From contig KB722766.1 in assembly GCA_000349905.1 (NCBI GenBank), positions 39,310 to 103,309 on the forward strand: a stretch of 64,000 bases of DNA. Reading direction: 5' to 3'. Shown in pieces: positions 24,483 to 36,060 of the stretch. Numbering within the stretch: position 1 is the stretch's first letter; each line of letters opens with the position of its first letter. This DNA comes from Volvariella volvacea V23. Lineage: Eukaryota; Basidiomycota; Agaricomycetes; Agaricales; Pluteaceae. The notes under the pieces are model-generated. The model did no database searches. It saw nothing but the letters and a program-made list of their open reading frames with translations, and was not told where the DNA came from. Both the position numbers and the translations under genes were made by a program.

Positions 24483-25120
24483 CTTCATACTATCAGTACG
24501 TTTTTTTTTTGCTCTGCCCTTCACAGAGGCTAAGATGATGTGTCTATCAGATCTTCTGGGTTCTCAGATCATACCCACTTAGCATACTCAGTTTGCATGT
24601 ACTATAGATTAAAATTCACCTACTCTTCAAGCAAATTAGATGCAGTTCTTCTCCTCTTACGTATGAACGCAACTCTGCACCTGTTTCTTCCGCTTCTACA
24701 ATGCCTATGCCCAGTATAAGTCCTATTCTACGCACCTGAACTACAGTCCCTCGTGCATTGTTTTACCAGCACTCATTCCCTGTCTTCGACCACCATAATC
24801 TCCCTGTAATCTCTATCACAGTGCTACAAGCATTCTCGACTTGACTCACTGCTATTGAGACCCGGATGATGAACAAATTTCCACTCATAAAGAGGCTTCA
24901 TGATTGCTTGAATGCTCTGATGTTATCGTGGTAATCCAATGTAGCTGCGTTGTGCATCCATCAGCGTGTTTGAACAACGGCATAATACTGCCACAATTTC
25001 CAAGTCCACCAACCAGTATAAAGGTACATTCTCCAGACAGAGAGAACCTGAAATCGTATGGTGCTGAGGTAGACTCGTTTTCACTCTAATGGTTGTGTTG
25101 GGCTTTAATTTGGACTTTAC
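24483..25120. repeat. 3' flank duplicated with an MPF copy
   Basis: Matches the DNA downstream of the pseudogene at 52426-53900 in two blocks, 53.9-54.25 kb and 54.9-55.11 kb (shared AATGAACAAATTTC, TGAACAA-GGCATA and ATAATTTCCAAGCCC-like tokens). The second locus is interrupted by an insertion of about 640 bp. Confidence 0.6.
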
Positions 25121-25127
25121 AGGCTGC

Positions 25128-25702
25128 TTAGGCAGCTTGGAATCCGTGTTTGGGGCTGGCGTCGGTGTCTATGTCAAGTCTAGGATGCGTAATTGGGTTG
25201 TAGTAAGCTGGACCTTGGATTTGAATATCTCTTCCGATAACCATGAGCTTTTGTAGGTGAAGCTTTGTCCTCGTATGCACAATTAATTGAATCAAACTGA
25301 GAAAATGTAGGAACAAAAATGATCGTATCTCTAGGGGGATGATAAATACACGACATATGTGTACCAATATCGTATCTGGTACATATACAGAGATCCACTG
25401 GTCAGCTTCCACATCAGAGACTGTACAAAATTCGACAGAGAGACAATAGGAACTCCAACTCGAGGAACCTCTCCAACATCACAAACCTCAAAACTCTTCA
25501 AGTAATTTTTGAGGTTTGGGATGCTATATGGTTCCTCGTAATACCCCACTACATCGCAAAGTATAAAAAACGAGTAAAAAGATAGACACGGAACCCAGGA
25601 CCCGAGGAAAAACGACACCACGATCAACAGACAACATGACAAGCCTACGAATTGTACTGCCAGTGCATCGTCGTCCTTGACCACAACACCCCCTGTACAC
25701 AT
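25128..25702 (-). CDS. Hypothetical ORF(s), weak
   Basis: Minus-strand ORF 25702-25331 (123 codons) begins with a hydrophobic segment (SCCLLIVVSFFLGSWVPCL). Overlapping ORFs continue to 25128 in other frames with another hydrophobic run. An intron could join them, but I see no convincing family motif. It could equally be noncoding. Confidence 0.2.
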
Positions 25703-26249
25703 TTATTCTCACTCTAAAACGCAGCGCTCGTGCTCATGTTCATGCTCACACCAAAAACTGAAGGCGATCGAACTTCACTGGCCGCCTTCAATTTTAAGCG
25801 TTGAATTGCAAAAACCAGATGCCCATGGCAGAATCTGTATATTCCGTTAATGGGCAGCTCATATTACAAACGCTCACTAACCAATTTAAGATTTTGGGCC
25901 TTGCGCTGATATGTCGGCGCGATGAAGCAAAGACAGATCGAGCACTGGCAGTCCCCTTGGAATCTTCATGGGGTTTTAATCTCAAGACTCTTGGAAAACG
26001 ACGTCCAGACCCTTTCAAAGACATCCCCTCAAGATTCACCGTTGTAGACGGAGGTGATTCCGCAACCTCTATTAAAATATCAGTGCTTAACATGATATAT
26101 AAATTAAGGCGCGCTTACGAGTAAAGGACACAGTCCACAGGCAACCCCCCTTTCCAGCTCTTTTTTATGCCGCTTTCCACCTTATATGGTTTCGATGCGC
26201 CTCTGGTAAGGGACAATCGATTCAAAATGGTCAAATTATTAACTTATTT

Positions 26250-26749
26250 ACAAAGCACCTGCACGTACGCTCTGTCTCTGTCCTCCACTGGTCCTCCATT
26301 CGGTGTATGCTTGGATATTTGTACCCAACATTGTCTACGCTGTCATATCCCTCGCACAACTTTGTGCCCTCTACCGACCCCTGCATTCGCGACTCTCATC
26401 CAGTGGAGCGCCTCCACATTGGATGCTCTGTTTCGGGACACTGTGCCACCTCGTCTCCTGCGCCTTGTCCGCCACACGGATTGCCCTGTGGGCAAACGAG
26501 CACCCAGACGCACTGGGATTCACATGGAGAACCATGCTATCCTTCGATATCTCCCGGAGATTTTTTGATGGCATCGCGAGCCTTTCCATCATCATAGCCA
26601 TCCTCCTTGCCATACAGAGCTGGAAGGAGATGCACAGCGATCAGTCGAGCCGGAACGACTCACGGAGGTACAGCTTGTCTTGGAACGTCGCATGGGCTCG
26701 AGGATTATTTACGGCAGAAAATGAAGATGGAGATCGCATTTGTATGTAA
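26250..26749 (+). pseudogene. Fragment of an unidentified multi-pass membrane protein
   Basis: An open frame runs from about 26250 (ATG at 26303) to TAA at 26747-26749. It has three or more hydrophobic segments (WIFVPNIVYAVISLAQLC, CFGTLCHLVSCALSATRIALW, GIASLSIIIAILLAIQSW) separated by basic or polar loops. It is unlike the MPF family and ends 90 bp before the 3' end of convergent MPF copy 5. The short length suggests one exon of a longer gene or a remnant. I do not recognise the family. Confidence 0.35.
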
Positions 26750-26838
26750 CCCAAGGAATACTGCGGTTGGAAAACTGTGGTACGAATAAGCTCATCATCT
26801 GTGAGCAACCAGACAAGAAACAAAGCGGTAGAACAAGA

Positions 26839-28314
26839 TTAAATGTGGAGAATGTATTCTGTCCACTTGACGTTCTGGTAGGCAGATTCGGGAAGGCAAC
26901 GAAGGGTGAAAAATGCAAGGAAGAGGAGAACAATGCGAGCAGCGAAGTAAAGAGGACCGCCGAGAAAGATGGTTGGAACGATAAGTACAGTTCCAATGTG
27001 GTCTAAAACATCATTATTTAGTCTCTCGTTTACAATAACTAACAAAAATACGATTGAGACAAAGAGGGGAATGATGGTGAGAGCGAGGGAAGATACCCTC
27101 CACAACCAAAGTTCGGTGGTCGTCGCAAATTGAAAGTCCCAGCCGATAAGGTGGATCGCACCGAAAAGGATTCCGATCACAGATCCGTAAACGATCGCAA
27201 GCAGCCGGTCTTCTTCGCCCATCTCCGCAGCGTAAAATGTCTGAACACTCGTCGGCCTGTTCTCTGAGCTTCTGTCCAACATCATGTCCCCGAGCGGGAC
27301 AAAGACGACCAAAAATGGGCCGACGATCACGGAGAAAAGCCCATACTCTTCCCAATAGTCTCGCCAGCTCTGCTTTACACTCTCCCAAGCGCTCTGGCAT
27401 GCTGAACCTAATCCTGTAATGTAGCCTTTTGTGCTCTCCCAAGCCCGTTCGTACCATGCACCCTTCCATTCTTTCACCTCTCCCTCATCCTCCTCCTCAG
27501 GCTTGTCAACCTCGGCTAATGGCCCATCAGTCCGATTCCCATTCTCGTCGAAGTAGATCGGGTATTCGATATTCAACGGCTTATCCCACCATAGGCCATA
27601 TGTGATCACGTTTAGCGTTGCAAACGCAAGTGTGACCAGCTCGATTTCGGTCAGGACAAGACCTTGGACGTGGCGAGCAATGCATTGAGCGACAAACCAG
27701 GTGGTTTGGACAAGCACAAGAACCTTTGCCAGTATGTCTCCTTTTCCATGATCCCTGATCTCTTTCTCTGGGATAGCTGGCATTTTGGTCTCCTTCATTA
27801 TGTCTTCGTTACATAGGACCTTATACATCGAGTCTCTCTGGCGTTGCATCAATCCTCCCATCTGGACAAAGAAGCCATGAGTTCTCGTCCACCGACGATC
27901 TTCTACAAGTCAGCGCCGAGGCATCATCCTTCTTGGTTGTCACTTACGTTTATTTTTCTCCATAATTCTCCCCGCCATAATCCTCTGCCGAATAGCCCAC
28001 ATGATTACCAACTCTGGAGCGATTAATGCATATAGCGTCGTTCGGACCTTCAGCCACATCACCTTCGCCCTTGAGTCGTTCTGGTCGGGGATGTTATGAT
28101 GTATCGATATATACGTGCACAGCAGGATGACTCCAATGCAGCTGTACAAGATATCGAATATCGTCCTAGTTCGGGTTGGATCACATCTGGAAACTGTCAT
28201 CGCGGCAGCGACGACACAGACAGGGCTCGGGATGGTTGTACCCCGGACGGTAACAGACACAGGTGAGGCGAGGGAGCGTGCCACGGCTGCGAGGAAGAGA
28301 CTAGCAAGGAACAT
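26839..28314 (-). CDS. Uncharacterised multi-pass membrane protein, MPF copy 5
   Basis: Exon 1 is 28314-27948 and exon 2 is 27899-26839, with a 48-nt intron (donor GTAAGT, acceptor GAAG); about 475 residues. Family blocks: a signal/anchor start ending ARSLASPVSVTV, CDPTRTRTIFDILYSC, HNIPDQNDSRAKVMWLKV, FFVQMGGLMQRQ, VLVQTTWFVAQCIARH, LWWDKPLNIEYPIYFDENG, RPTSVQTFYAAEM, GAIHLIGWDFQF and a C-terminus ending EYILHI. The segment after FDENG is acidic (PEEEDEGEVKEW) and then aromatic/basic. The paired CCAAT-type element lies at 28391-28414. Function unknown. Confidence 0.8.
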
Positions 28315-28390
28315 GGTCGTGTGCAGATCTACTTCACCTCCATTCTATTCCCTCAACCCATTATTTATTCATACGTAACCATATCCTTAT

Positions 28391-28414
28391 CGATTCGGCG
28401 TCTGATTGGGCGTC
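28391..28414 (-). promoter_or_regulatory. Paired CCAAT-type element, MPF copy 5
   Basis: On the minus strand GACGCCCAATCA then GACGCCGAATCG, about 77 bp before the ATG at 28314. The second unit has lost the CCAAT core through one change. Confidence 0.55.
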
Positions 28415-29009
28415 AACAAAGCCTAATGTCGCTATTGACGTATTGTGTTCGTGGGATGTACTCAGTGCAATAATGTAGGATCAGATTGAATTCCGACATC
28501 CTTCCTCAACGTGCTTTTCGGGTCTTAGGGCATCTTACGCAGGACAGGCGGCTGGGATGGGTGTAGTAGCGGTGTGGATAGAATTACTGAGAACGGAAGG
28601 CCGGATTCAGCCGAATCAGCAACCGATTCCAATTCAAATTTGAATTTGCGCTCTCTACTGACCAATTCATCCTCTGCAGATATAAATAAGTGCATGGCGA
28701 TGTCCACAAACAAATTTTCAAAAGGAATCCAGTCAACTTGCATTGCCAATCCTTATGTCGACATCACGGGGAATGAGTTAGTAAGTTATAAGATGGCTTA
28801 AAAATACACAGACTAGATCGTGTTTCTCGTGCAAGGTTTCCTCTAGTGTGTGTCCTATCCTTCTGTGTTGCTACTCGCTGGCGACATTCAGTTGAAGGTA
28901 ATGTGGCGGTACTCGGCCTTATCCAGCTGCCACAGTTACTACCATCTCCTAGGAGCATTAACATTATCGTCCATTGGGATCGAGTCCTTCAGTCGTTTGG
29001 GAGAACAGT
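28415..29009. other. Intergenic with a short gene relic
   Basis: TTATCGTCCATTGGGATCGA near 28955 resembles the YRPLGI-coding segment seen elsewhere. It abuts the truncated MPF fragment that follows. Otherwise nothing is seen. Confidence 0.3.
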
Positions 29010-29553
29010 TAGGTAATGTATCTTGACCGCCCTCTCTATATCCTCGTTGCATAAGACATTATACATAGAACCAGTCTCATGTTGCATCAAGCTTCCCATT
29101 TGGACAAAGAACCCATGGGTTCTTGTCCCCCCGCGATCTACCATAGGTCAGCGCTAGGACATAATGGTTCATTCGTTACCACTCACGTTTATTCTTTTCT
29201 GCGATTCTCCCCGCCATATTCCTCTGTTAAATAGCCCAAACAATCAAGAACTCTGGGGCGATTAATGTATAAAGTGTCGTTCGGATCTTCATCCACATCA
29301 CCTATGCCCTCGAGCCATTTTGGTCCGGAATATTGTGATGCATCGATATGTAGGTACGCAGCAAGATGACTCCAATACAGCTGTACAAGCTGTCAAAAAT
29401 CGTCCGAGTTCAAGTGGGATCGCATCGAGAAGCAGTCAACGCCGCGGCAACGACGCACACAGGGCTGAGGATGGTGGTACCTGGGATAGTGACAGGCACG
29501 GGCGAGCCGAGGGAGCGTGCAAATGCAGCGACGAGGAAACCAGCTAGAAACAT
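29010..29553 (-). pseudogene. Truncated MPF copy (5' part only)
   Basis: Starting at 29553, the whole of exon 1 can be followed but carries stops: TGA for the Arg codon in DPT-R-TRT near 29414, TAG after GSRA, and TAA in WAI-R-QR. HNIPDQNGSRA and MAGRIAEKNKR remain readable. After the intron the start of exon 2 (TRTHGFFVQMGSLMQH region) is recognisable and then homology ends at about 29010. The 3' two thirds of the gene are missing. The promoter still shows one good unit of the CCAAT pair at 29621-29632. Confidence 0.8.
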
Positions 29554-30759
29554 GTGGGAGCGCATATCCCTTCGCCTCTGATCTATCTTACCATTCATCA
29601 AACCATAACCCCGATCCTATCGATTGGGCTTCTGGTCAGGAGTCGAGATGGTACCAACTTTTTTTCTTCATCTTAGCTATCAAATAACATTTATTTGATT
29701 TAATAGGCGTCTACCGTTCCCTTACTTAGTCACAAGGACTCTCTCAACGTGTCTCATATTGCACGTGGCCACCCGAGCCACATAGGTACACGCGGGATAC
29801 TTGTCTACAATGCTCTTACTTTGGTACATTCAGCATTCGGAGTGAACGATTTTCTAGTGCCCTCGAACTATCGGACGCCACAAGTAGCCTGCGCATTCCA
29901 TGCCGACTCGTTGGTGAGCTATCTGGAGGATATGCTGGCTCTCGAGGCACGGTTGGCCTGGCACAGCTTTCAATCTGACGATTGAATCGGGTTTTTGGAT
30001 ACAGGATTCATGGTCTTCTAAGCAACGTTTCCCGCCAGTCGGAGAAAGTAAGTTACACATTCTATGTTGGGGTGTTGTCACGTGGAGCATTTACAACAGA
30101 TTTGTTGTGACATTTCAAGATAACATCGACATGACTCAAAACCCAATCAACATTGTCGATATTAATATTAACACTACGCCTGACCCCAACCTCAAACGTG
30201 AAATACTTGGATCGATTTAGTGTTCTCAATTGAAGCCCCAATCAGACTTTGAACTCCCCATTCTGTGTCTTCCACGCCTGGCTCACAAATGCTAGAAAGA
30301 GGAACGATCGTTCACGACGAATGGTCTCGTTGTTTTCACAGGGGTGCCGGTGCTAGGTTATGCTTGTGATAATGGTAGGTGCCCTAGTGGATGGACGCAG
30401 ACTGGTCTGACAGGGTGGATGATGGAGCTGACGCCATTGTTGTAGACTAAGGATGGCAGTGAGAGGTGGCGAGGTGTGATAAATGTTAGGGCAATAAATT
30501 CCACAGATTTGACCCAGATCCACATCCAACACTGGTATGATAGAAGCAGAATGTACAGAAACAGCTATACATACAACGAGATAGACTAATTCGCTTCAAC
30601 CACCAGCATGTAACTTGTAAGTACTGCTCGATCGGAAACCTATGGTCTGTGCGAAAGAAGTGGGCTAGGTGGACACGAACCGAAACACAAGCAGACCTGG
30701 TAGACGCATTAGCTTGACATCCATGAAAGCAAGGTAAAGGACGTACCAATAAGGCAGGA
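29554..30759. other. Gene-free stretch between MPF copies
   Basis: Holds the decayed promoter of the fragment and the 3' flank of MPF copy 6 (30.55-30.76 kb, similar to 13.9-14.13 kb). An ORF at 29749-29985 has no recognisable motif. Confidence 0.4.
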
Positions 30760-32223
30760 TTAAATATGGGGAATATACTCTGTCCATTTTACATTCTGAT
30801 AGGCAGACTCGGGAAGGCAGCGAAGGGTGAAGAATGCAAGGAAAAGGAGGATGATGCGAGCAGCGAAGTAGAGAGGAGCACCAAGAGAAAGGCTTAGAGC
30901 ACCGATCACAGTTGCAACTACCTCTACAGACTCGATATGGAGTCTCTTGTCTGCGAACAATAGTGTGTATGCAATTACGAGAAGGAAGGGAACGATGGTG
31001 AGGACGAGGGAAGAAGCCCTCCACAGCCAAAGTTCTGTGGTCGTCGAGAATTGAAAGCCCCAGCCAATGAGGTGAATGGCGCCGAAGAGGACCCCGATCA
31101 CCGAGCCATAGAAAATAGCCAGGTCCTCGTCCGTTTTGTTCATCTCTGCAGCGTAGAACGGGTGAACGCTTGTCGGCCTATCATTGCTTGCTTCTCCCAT
31201 CATATCCCAAAGAGGCATAAAGGCAACCCAAAACGGCGCAACGATCACTGCCCAATACCCATATTCGTTGCGAAACTCCCTCCAACTTTGCCTCGCATTC
31301 TTCCAGGCATTCCGGCATGCTGTACCCCATCCACCGACGTAGACGTTCACGCTCCCCCAAGTCCTTTCGTACCACACTCCATTCCACTCCTTCACTTCTC
31401 CTTCCTCTAGCTCGTCGACTTCTGCCTGCGGTCCATCAGTCCGGCTCCCATTCTCGTCGAAGTAGATCGGGTATTCGATATTCAATGGCTTGTCCCACCA
31501 CAGCCCATACGTAATGACATTCAGAGTAGCAAATGCAAGTGTCACCAACTCGATTTCTGTGAGGAAAAGACCCTGTGCATGTCGGGCGATGCATTGAGCG
31601 ACAAACCAGGTAGTTTGGACGACCACGAGAGCCTTTGCCAGTATGTCTCCTTTCCCGTGGTCCTTGATCTCCTTCTCTGGGATATCTGGTATCTTGGTCC
31701 CTTCTCCCATTTCCTCGTAGCATAGGACCTTATACGTTGAATCGCTTTGTCGTTGCATCAAGCCTCCCATCTGGATAAAGAATCCATGGGTCCTTGTCCA
31801 CCGGCGATCTTTCGCATGTCAGTACTAGCACATTAGGACCATTAGTTCCCACCGACGTTTATTCTGTTCTGCAATTCTCCCTGCTGCTATTCTCTGCCGA
31901 ATAGCCCACACCATCACCACTTCAGGCGCAATCAATGCATATAGTGTCGTTCGGACCTTCATCCAGATTGCCTTCGCTTTCGAATCGTTCTGATCTGGGA
32001 TATTATGATGCATCGAAATATATGTGCACAACAGGATGACCCCAATACAACTATACAAGATATCGAAAATCGTTCGAGTTCGAGTGGGATCGCATCGGGA
32101 AGCAGTTATTGCAGCAGCAACGACACAGATAGGGCTTGAGGTGGTGGTTCTCGGGACAGTGACGGGCACGGGTGAAGCAAGGGAGCGTGCAACAGCAGCG
32201 ATGAAGAGACCAGCTAGTAACAT
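30760..32223 (-). CDS. Uncharacterised multi-pass membrane protein, MPF copy 6 (left arm)
   Basis: Exon 1 is 32223-31857 and exon 2 is 31808-30760, about 471 residues if the 48-nt intron is removed. The donor reads GTCGGT in place of the family's GTGAGT/GTGGGT; GT is kept but the rest is poor, so splicing may be weak. Both exons are fully open: signal/anchor start, CDPTRTRTIFDILYSC, EVVMVWAIRQRIAAGRIAEQ, FFIQMGGLMQRQ, QTTWFVAQCIARH, LWWDKPLNIEYPIYFDENG, RPTSVHPFYAAEM, GAIHLIGWGFQF and a C-terminus ending EYIPHI. The paired CCAAT element is not recognisable upstream, unlike in copies 2-5. The mirror copy at 52.4-53.9 kb is broken. Confidence 0.75.
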
Positions 32224-32689
32224 GGAGGATTGTGGACTCACTTAGCCCCCCACTTTATTTCCTTATATCCATCATTCGTCAAACCATAATCCCATTTCCA
32301 TCGATTTTGGAATATTTGATCACGTACATCATGTCCCATTTCGTTGGTATCCAGTCCATAATCGTAATCGTAGAATCCATCCAGCACCGTCCCAATTCAA
32401 ATGGATAACAATCATCCATTCTAGGCACGCCAGGGCTGCAACGCTACAAGCTGTCTGTCATTAGCACGTCTATCCGCATTGAGTTCTGTGCGCTCGGGCC
32501 GAGGATGCCCTGGTTGCTGGCTCGTCATTTCCTTACATTTCCGTATTTTGCTGAACACGGTTCTCTACACAGGTATCAAGTCCTTATATCTGGCCGTCAT
32601 TTATCCCTCGATTCTATTCGTTTTTCGCATATCACGATGCATATTATCCATCGAGCTTAGGTTGCTTGTATCCAATCGTACCATGCCTG

Positions 32690-33668
32690 TCATCTGTCGT
32701 TCCCTTTGTGTCTCTTACATTTCCCGCTCGTGCATGTCCAATCCTTTGGTTGTTTATCTTCTGGTACGTGGATTTCTCCGATAGGTTGATCGATGAAAGC
32801 TGCGTTAATGCAGACCAAGCTAGTCTTTGAAGTTGGAATAACCTTGATCATCTGAGCTATCAGTCCCCGGTTCTCGTTCACACGTGCGGAGTGCGGAAGA
32901 GGCTCCACCAGGTTAGTGATTAGCACAGTTAACGGAATTTTGAAAGGGAAGAAAGCCATGAATCTATATCAAGTACTTACTTGAACTCGAGTCCCGGCCA
33001 TAGGTGAAAATGCACCGGAGAAGCCAATGTCAAATAGGCATCCTGGTCAACAAAAAAACCAAGTCCTGTGCAACAACGATGGAGGCGATATATCAGGAAA
33101 GCGCTTGCAGAATTGAATAGAAAAGTATCCGATATCCCAGCCTAGGACACGTTAGAGAATGAAGCTTGAAGCTTCAATTTCGGGTCTCTGTTTCTCGATG
33201 CATAACTGGCAAACCAGGAGATCACTGCAAGAAGGTGATGAAGACAGAGAAACTGAAGAAGGAAAAGGGTACGAACTATGAGAAGCAGGCATACGCAATG
33301 CGAGATATCAAAAACACGGATCTTCACCTCTCGTAATCATTCTCAAAGTTCAAGATAGACTCGAGAACTTCACTTAGACTCGATATCTACTTGTACAGAC
33401 ACCATGCTCCAAAGTGGGTTATTATTTGTCATCTGCTTCGCAGTATGATGATGGTGAATCGTTGTTATAGCGACGTTGATGACGCACCATTGGAGAGGAT
33501 AGACTGACATATTGTGAGATAAGCGACGCGAGGCGAATGAGAAGTTAGCCTGATGATCTGCAAAACGTCCACACAAAAGTGAGTGTACGTGTGCACGAGG
33601 CGCACAAGACTAAAAGTAATGATAAAACTCGTCATTGTCCAATATAGGTTTTCTACACCCACTCTAGA
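32690..33668 (-). pseudogene. Degenerate multi-exon gene A, left arm
   Basis: The mirror copy is at about 50.75-51.90 kb. Conserved coding-like pieces on the minus strand include the WISSLSGVL...LNFENDYER segment, FLLQFLCLHHLLAVISWFA (hydrophobic), LASPVHFHLWPGLEFK ending at a GTAAGT donor, and a final exon (32959-32690) containing PLTVLITNLVEPLPHSARVN. In this arm a 1-nt deletion and a stop interrupt the middle exon; in the other arm the middle exon is open but the last exon is wrecked by an inserted GH3 relic. I do not recognise the family. Confidence 0.4.
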
Positions 33669-33713
33669 GTTCTAATTACAGGTACATGTTGCGGTCATGG
33701 GGCCCTGATTGAG

Positions 33714-33764
33714 ATCAACTTCTACACCCCCTCATGCGACACGAGAGAGGGTGTAGCAGTTGAT
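33714..33764. other. Conserved hairpin, left arm
   Basis: An inverted repeat pairs ATCAACT (33714-33720) and CTACACCC (33722-33729) with GGGTGTAG (33749-33756) and AGTTGAT (33758-33764), leaving one mismatch and a 19-nt loop. The same hairpin is at 50641-50691, inside a block of roughly 270 bp that is far more alike between arms than its surroundings. Confidence 0.7.
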
Positions 33765-33968
33765 CCCACTCGCCCTATACAATATTTTGTGTCTTCACTC
33801 CTCACATCACATTGGTGCACCACATTTTATCCGTATATGCGCTCGGTCAGTTTGGCAGGACTACTTCATGTGGAGATATTACAAGTAGAATTTGAGTACG
33901 ATGCTAAAGACCAAACTGCCCTGAGACCGAGGCAATATCAATTGCAAGGACAATATCGTGGATAAAGG

Positions 33969-35400
33969 TTAGACGTACAAGTAAGGAGACACTTGCCCCT
34001 GTAAATCCATCGCATTCCAGAGCACTAGAGAGAGAGGAATAAGACGAGAAACATCAAATGTCGCTTCGAAATCAGGAACGTAAAAAAAGACGTGCATACC
34101 CCTCTCGCTATCGCTTTCAGCTTCGAGTGCACGCTTGAGTCGTGCTGATTGGACTTGCCCATCACCAGTACAGCTCGTCACCGCACTGACTTCATAAAGT
34201 GAAGTCCAGTAACTTCTGTACTGCGTTTCATTCCATGGAAGTGGGCATTGCACAACGCATTGTACGACACCAATATCGTACCAAAAATTAAAAAACACAG
34301 CGATAGGGAGGTAGCGAATTTACTGGTACGCTGAATCAGCGTCCCAAAATGGTAATGAGCATAAGGACGACTTACAGTGCATTCCATGGTAAAGCCTCGG
34401 CCTTAGTTTCAGTGCTAGTCCAAGAGCACCGCAGGCACAGTGATGGGGTCATAAAACGTATCTCAAGTGCAGAAACACGTGTCCATTGCAAGTGTTCATT
34501 ATTACAGAATTGGTTCGGATGGTGCTCAGCCATAGAGCCTTCGGCTCTAGAAAGTATTGGGGAATGCACCCGTAACTCGAGTAAGTGGTCAAGGGGAGGC
34601 CCCGACAAGAATAGAAATGCATACCATTTCGGAGACCAAAAAAAGCTTTCGAAGGCAGCTTGATAAATCAAATATGAAACCCGGTTTTGAAAGGATGGAG
34701 TGCGGCAAATTCAATCCTGGGTGCTATGCGGTGAAACGAGGTAAATGTGCGACTTGTTGTGTGACCATCGGTCAACAACTACATCGCCCTATATTTCTTT
34801 ACGCTCTTGTAAGAGAGATGGATAAAAGCAGCGATACTGGCCTAAGTTTCAGTATAGAAACACGAATCGGAAAGAGTGCACCTGTACATGAGGTAAATAG
34901 TCTATAGCGATCAGCGATGGGACTTTCTGTTGAATTCGAACTCGTGCCAAAGAATCATGGAAAGGGCAGTCACGCGCTGAGCTGGCACGACCTTGAGCGA
35001 CGTAGCTATAGATACAGTGTTGACTTACCGCATATAGCTCTGGGTTGTTTCTCCTGTCCGCCCCGACGCCTCTTTTGTGACAGATGATAAATGGAATACT
35101 TGCTCGCATGCGTGGGACCAGAATGAAAAGCAGCAAGCGTGACAATATGCCGATGAAATAGCACGGGTAGTGGCAAGTTGGAGTTGGCATTGCAAAGCGC
35201 GTGCAAGCCCAAGACAAAGGGAAGGGTGTGTGCAACGAAGATCAAGGGTATAGTAATTTGGCATATATATGGAGCAACTAGGAGCGTAATGCCTTGCCCG
35301 GACCTATTCCTAGTGGACGATAAGATGAGCATTCGCATAGGAAGGTGAAGAGTAGTATGGCAAATTTGGGCGTGCAAATGCCATTGGCATCCGCTTCCTA
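33969..35400 (-). pseudogene. Degenerate membrane-type gene B ('YRPLGI' family), left arm
   Basis: The mirror copy is at about 48.95-50.56 kb. Reading on the minus strand from about 35390 gives a SSYRPLGIGPGK segment, then a TAG and a 1-nt deletion, then YICQITIPLIFVAHTLPFVL (a good membrane segment). An exon end at a GTAAGT donor near 35025 follows, then WYAFLFLSGPPLDHLLELRV and LSLCLRCSW pieces and MHVFFYVPDFEATFDVSRL near 34030. Stops and frame changes between pieces show decay. A 12-nt in-frame length difference from the right copy hints that this was once coding. The family is unknown to me. Confidence 0.4.
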
Positions 35401-35580
35401 AGGAAACGCGTCGACTATTTGAATATTCGCATGGGCATGCAGATCAACGCGCTGTATTCTCGAACAGCCCAACGTTCGATGATTCTCAGCACCAAAACTA
35501 CCAAGTTCAGAGTATTCACCTGGCTAGTGTATTCACACTCCATGATGCAAGCTCTATGAGTTGCTCCAGCGTCCAGTCTG

Positions 35581-35945
35581 ATGAGTTGGCAACGAGAACG
35601 ACCGTTGGTGCTCGCTAATTTCGGATCCGGCAACACTGAGATCCCCAGTCCGGCTTTGTGCCTCCCTTACCCTCCAATTTCCCGTTCAGCCCCCTGTCGC
35701 GTTCAACAGCATCGTCCCGTAGTGGAGACAAAATCAAGTATATCATCGCGAATTAAGCCTTGGATTACCTCCAATTCGCTTTCTACAGCTTGCTTAGATT
35801 GCGACATCACAACTCCGACCATCTATGCGAGTCTACTGTGATTGCATGGACGGAAGATACTGGAGGAATTGAGACCGATACGGTGGATGTGTATTTTCTA
35901 TATCTCGATTTCAAATATCTCAACTCGCCTACCTATGTGCCGTAG
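35581..35945 (+). pseudogene. Small ORF upstream of Rid gene, frameshifted (left arm)
   Basis: The first part encodes MSWQRERPLVLANFGSGN and onward to about 35680, identical to the right-arm ORF, then a single-base difference in a T/C run shifts the frame. The second half (LQFAFYSLLRLRHHNSD and onward) stays readable in another frame to TAG at 35943. The intact version is at 48410-48775. Whether the ORF is truly coding is uncertain. Confidence 0.35.
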
Positions 35946-36060
35946 CTCCACCGCTATCCCGGAATCGATGATATCAGAACATGAGAGATGAGTCACAAGA
36001 CACCAGCCGAAGCTTAAAAGGGCCCGTCGTACACTTAAGCGTATACTCAAACACCCCACC

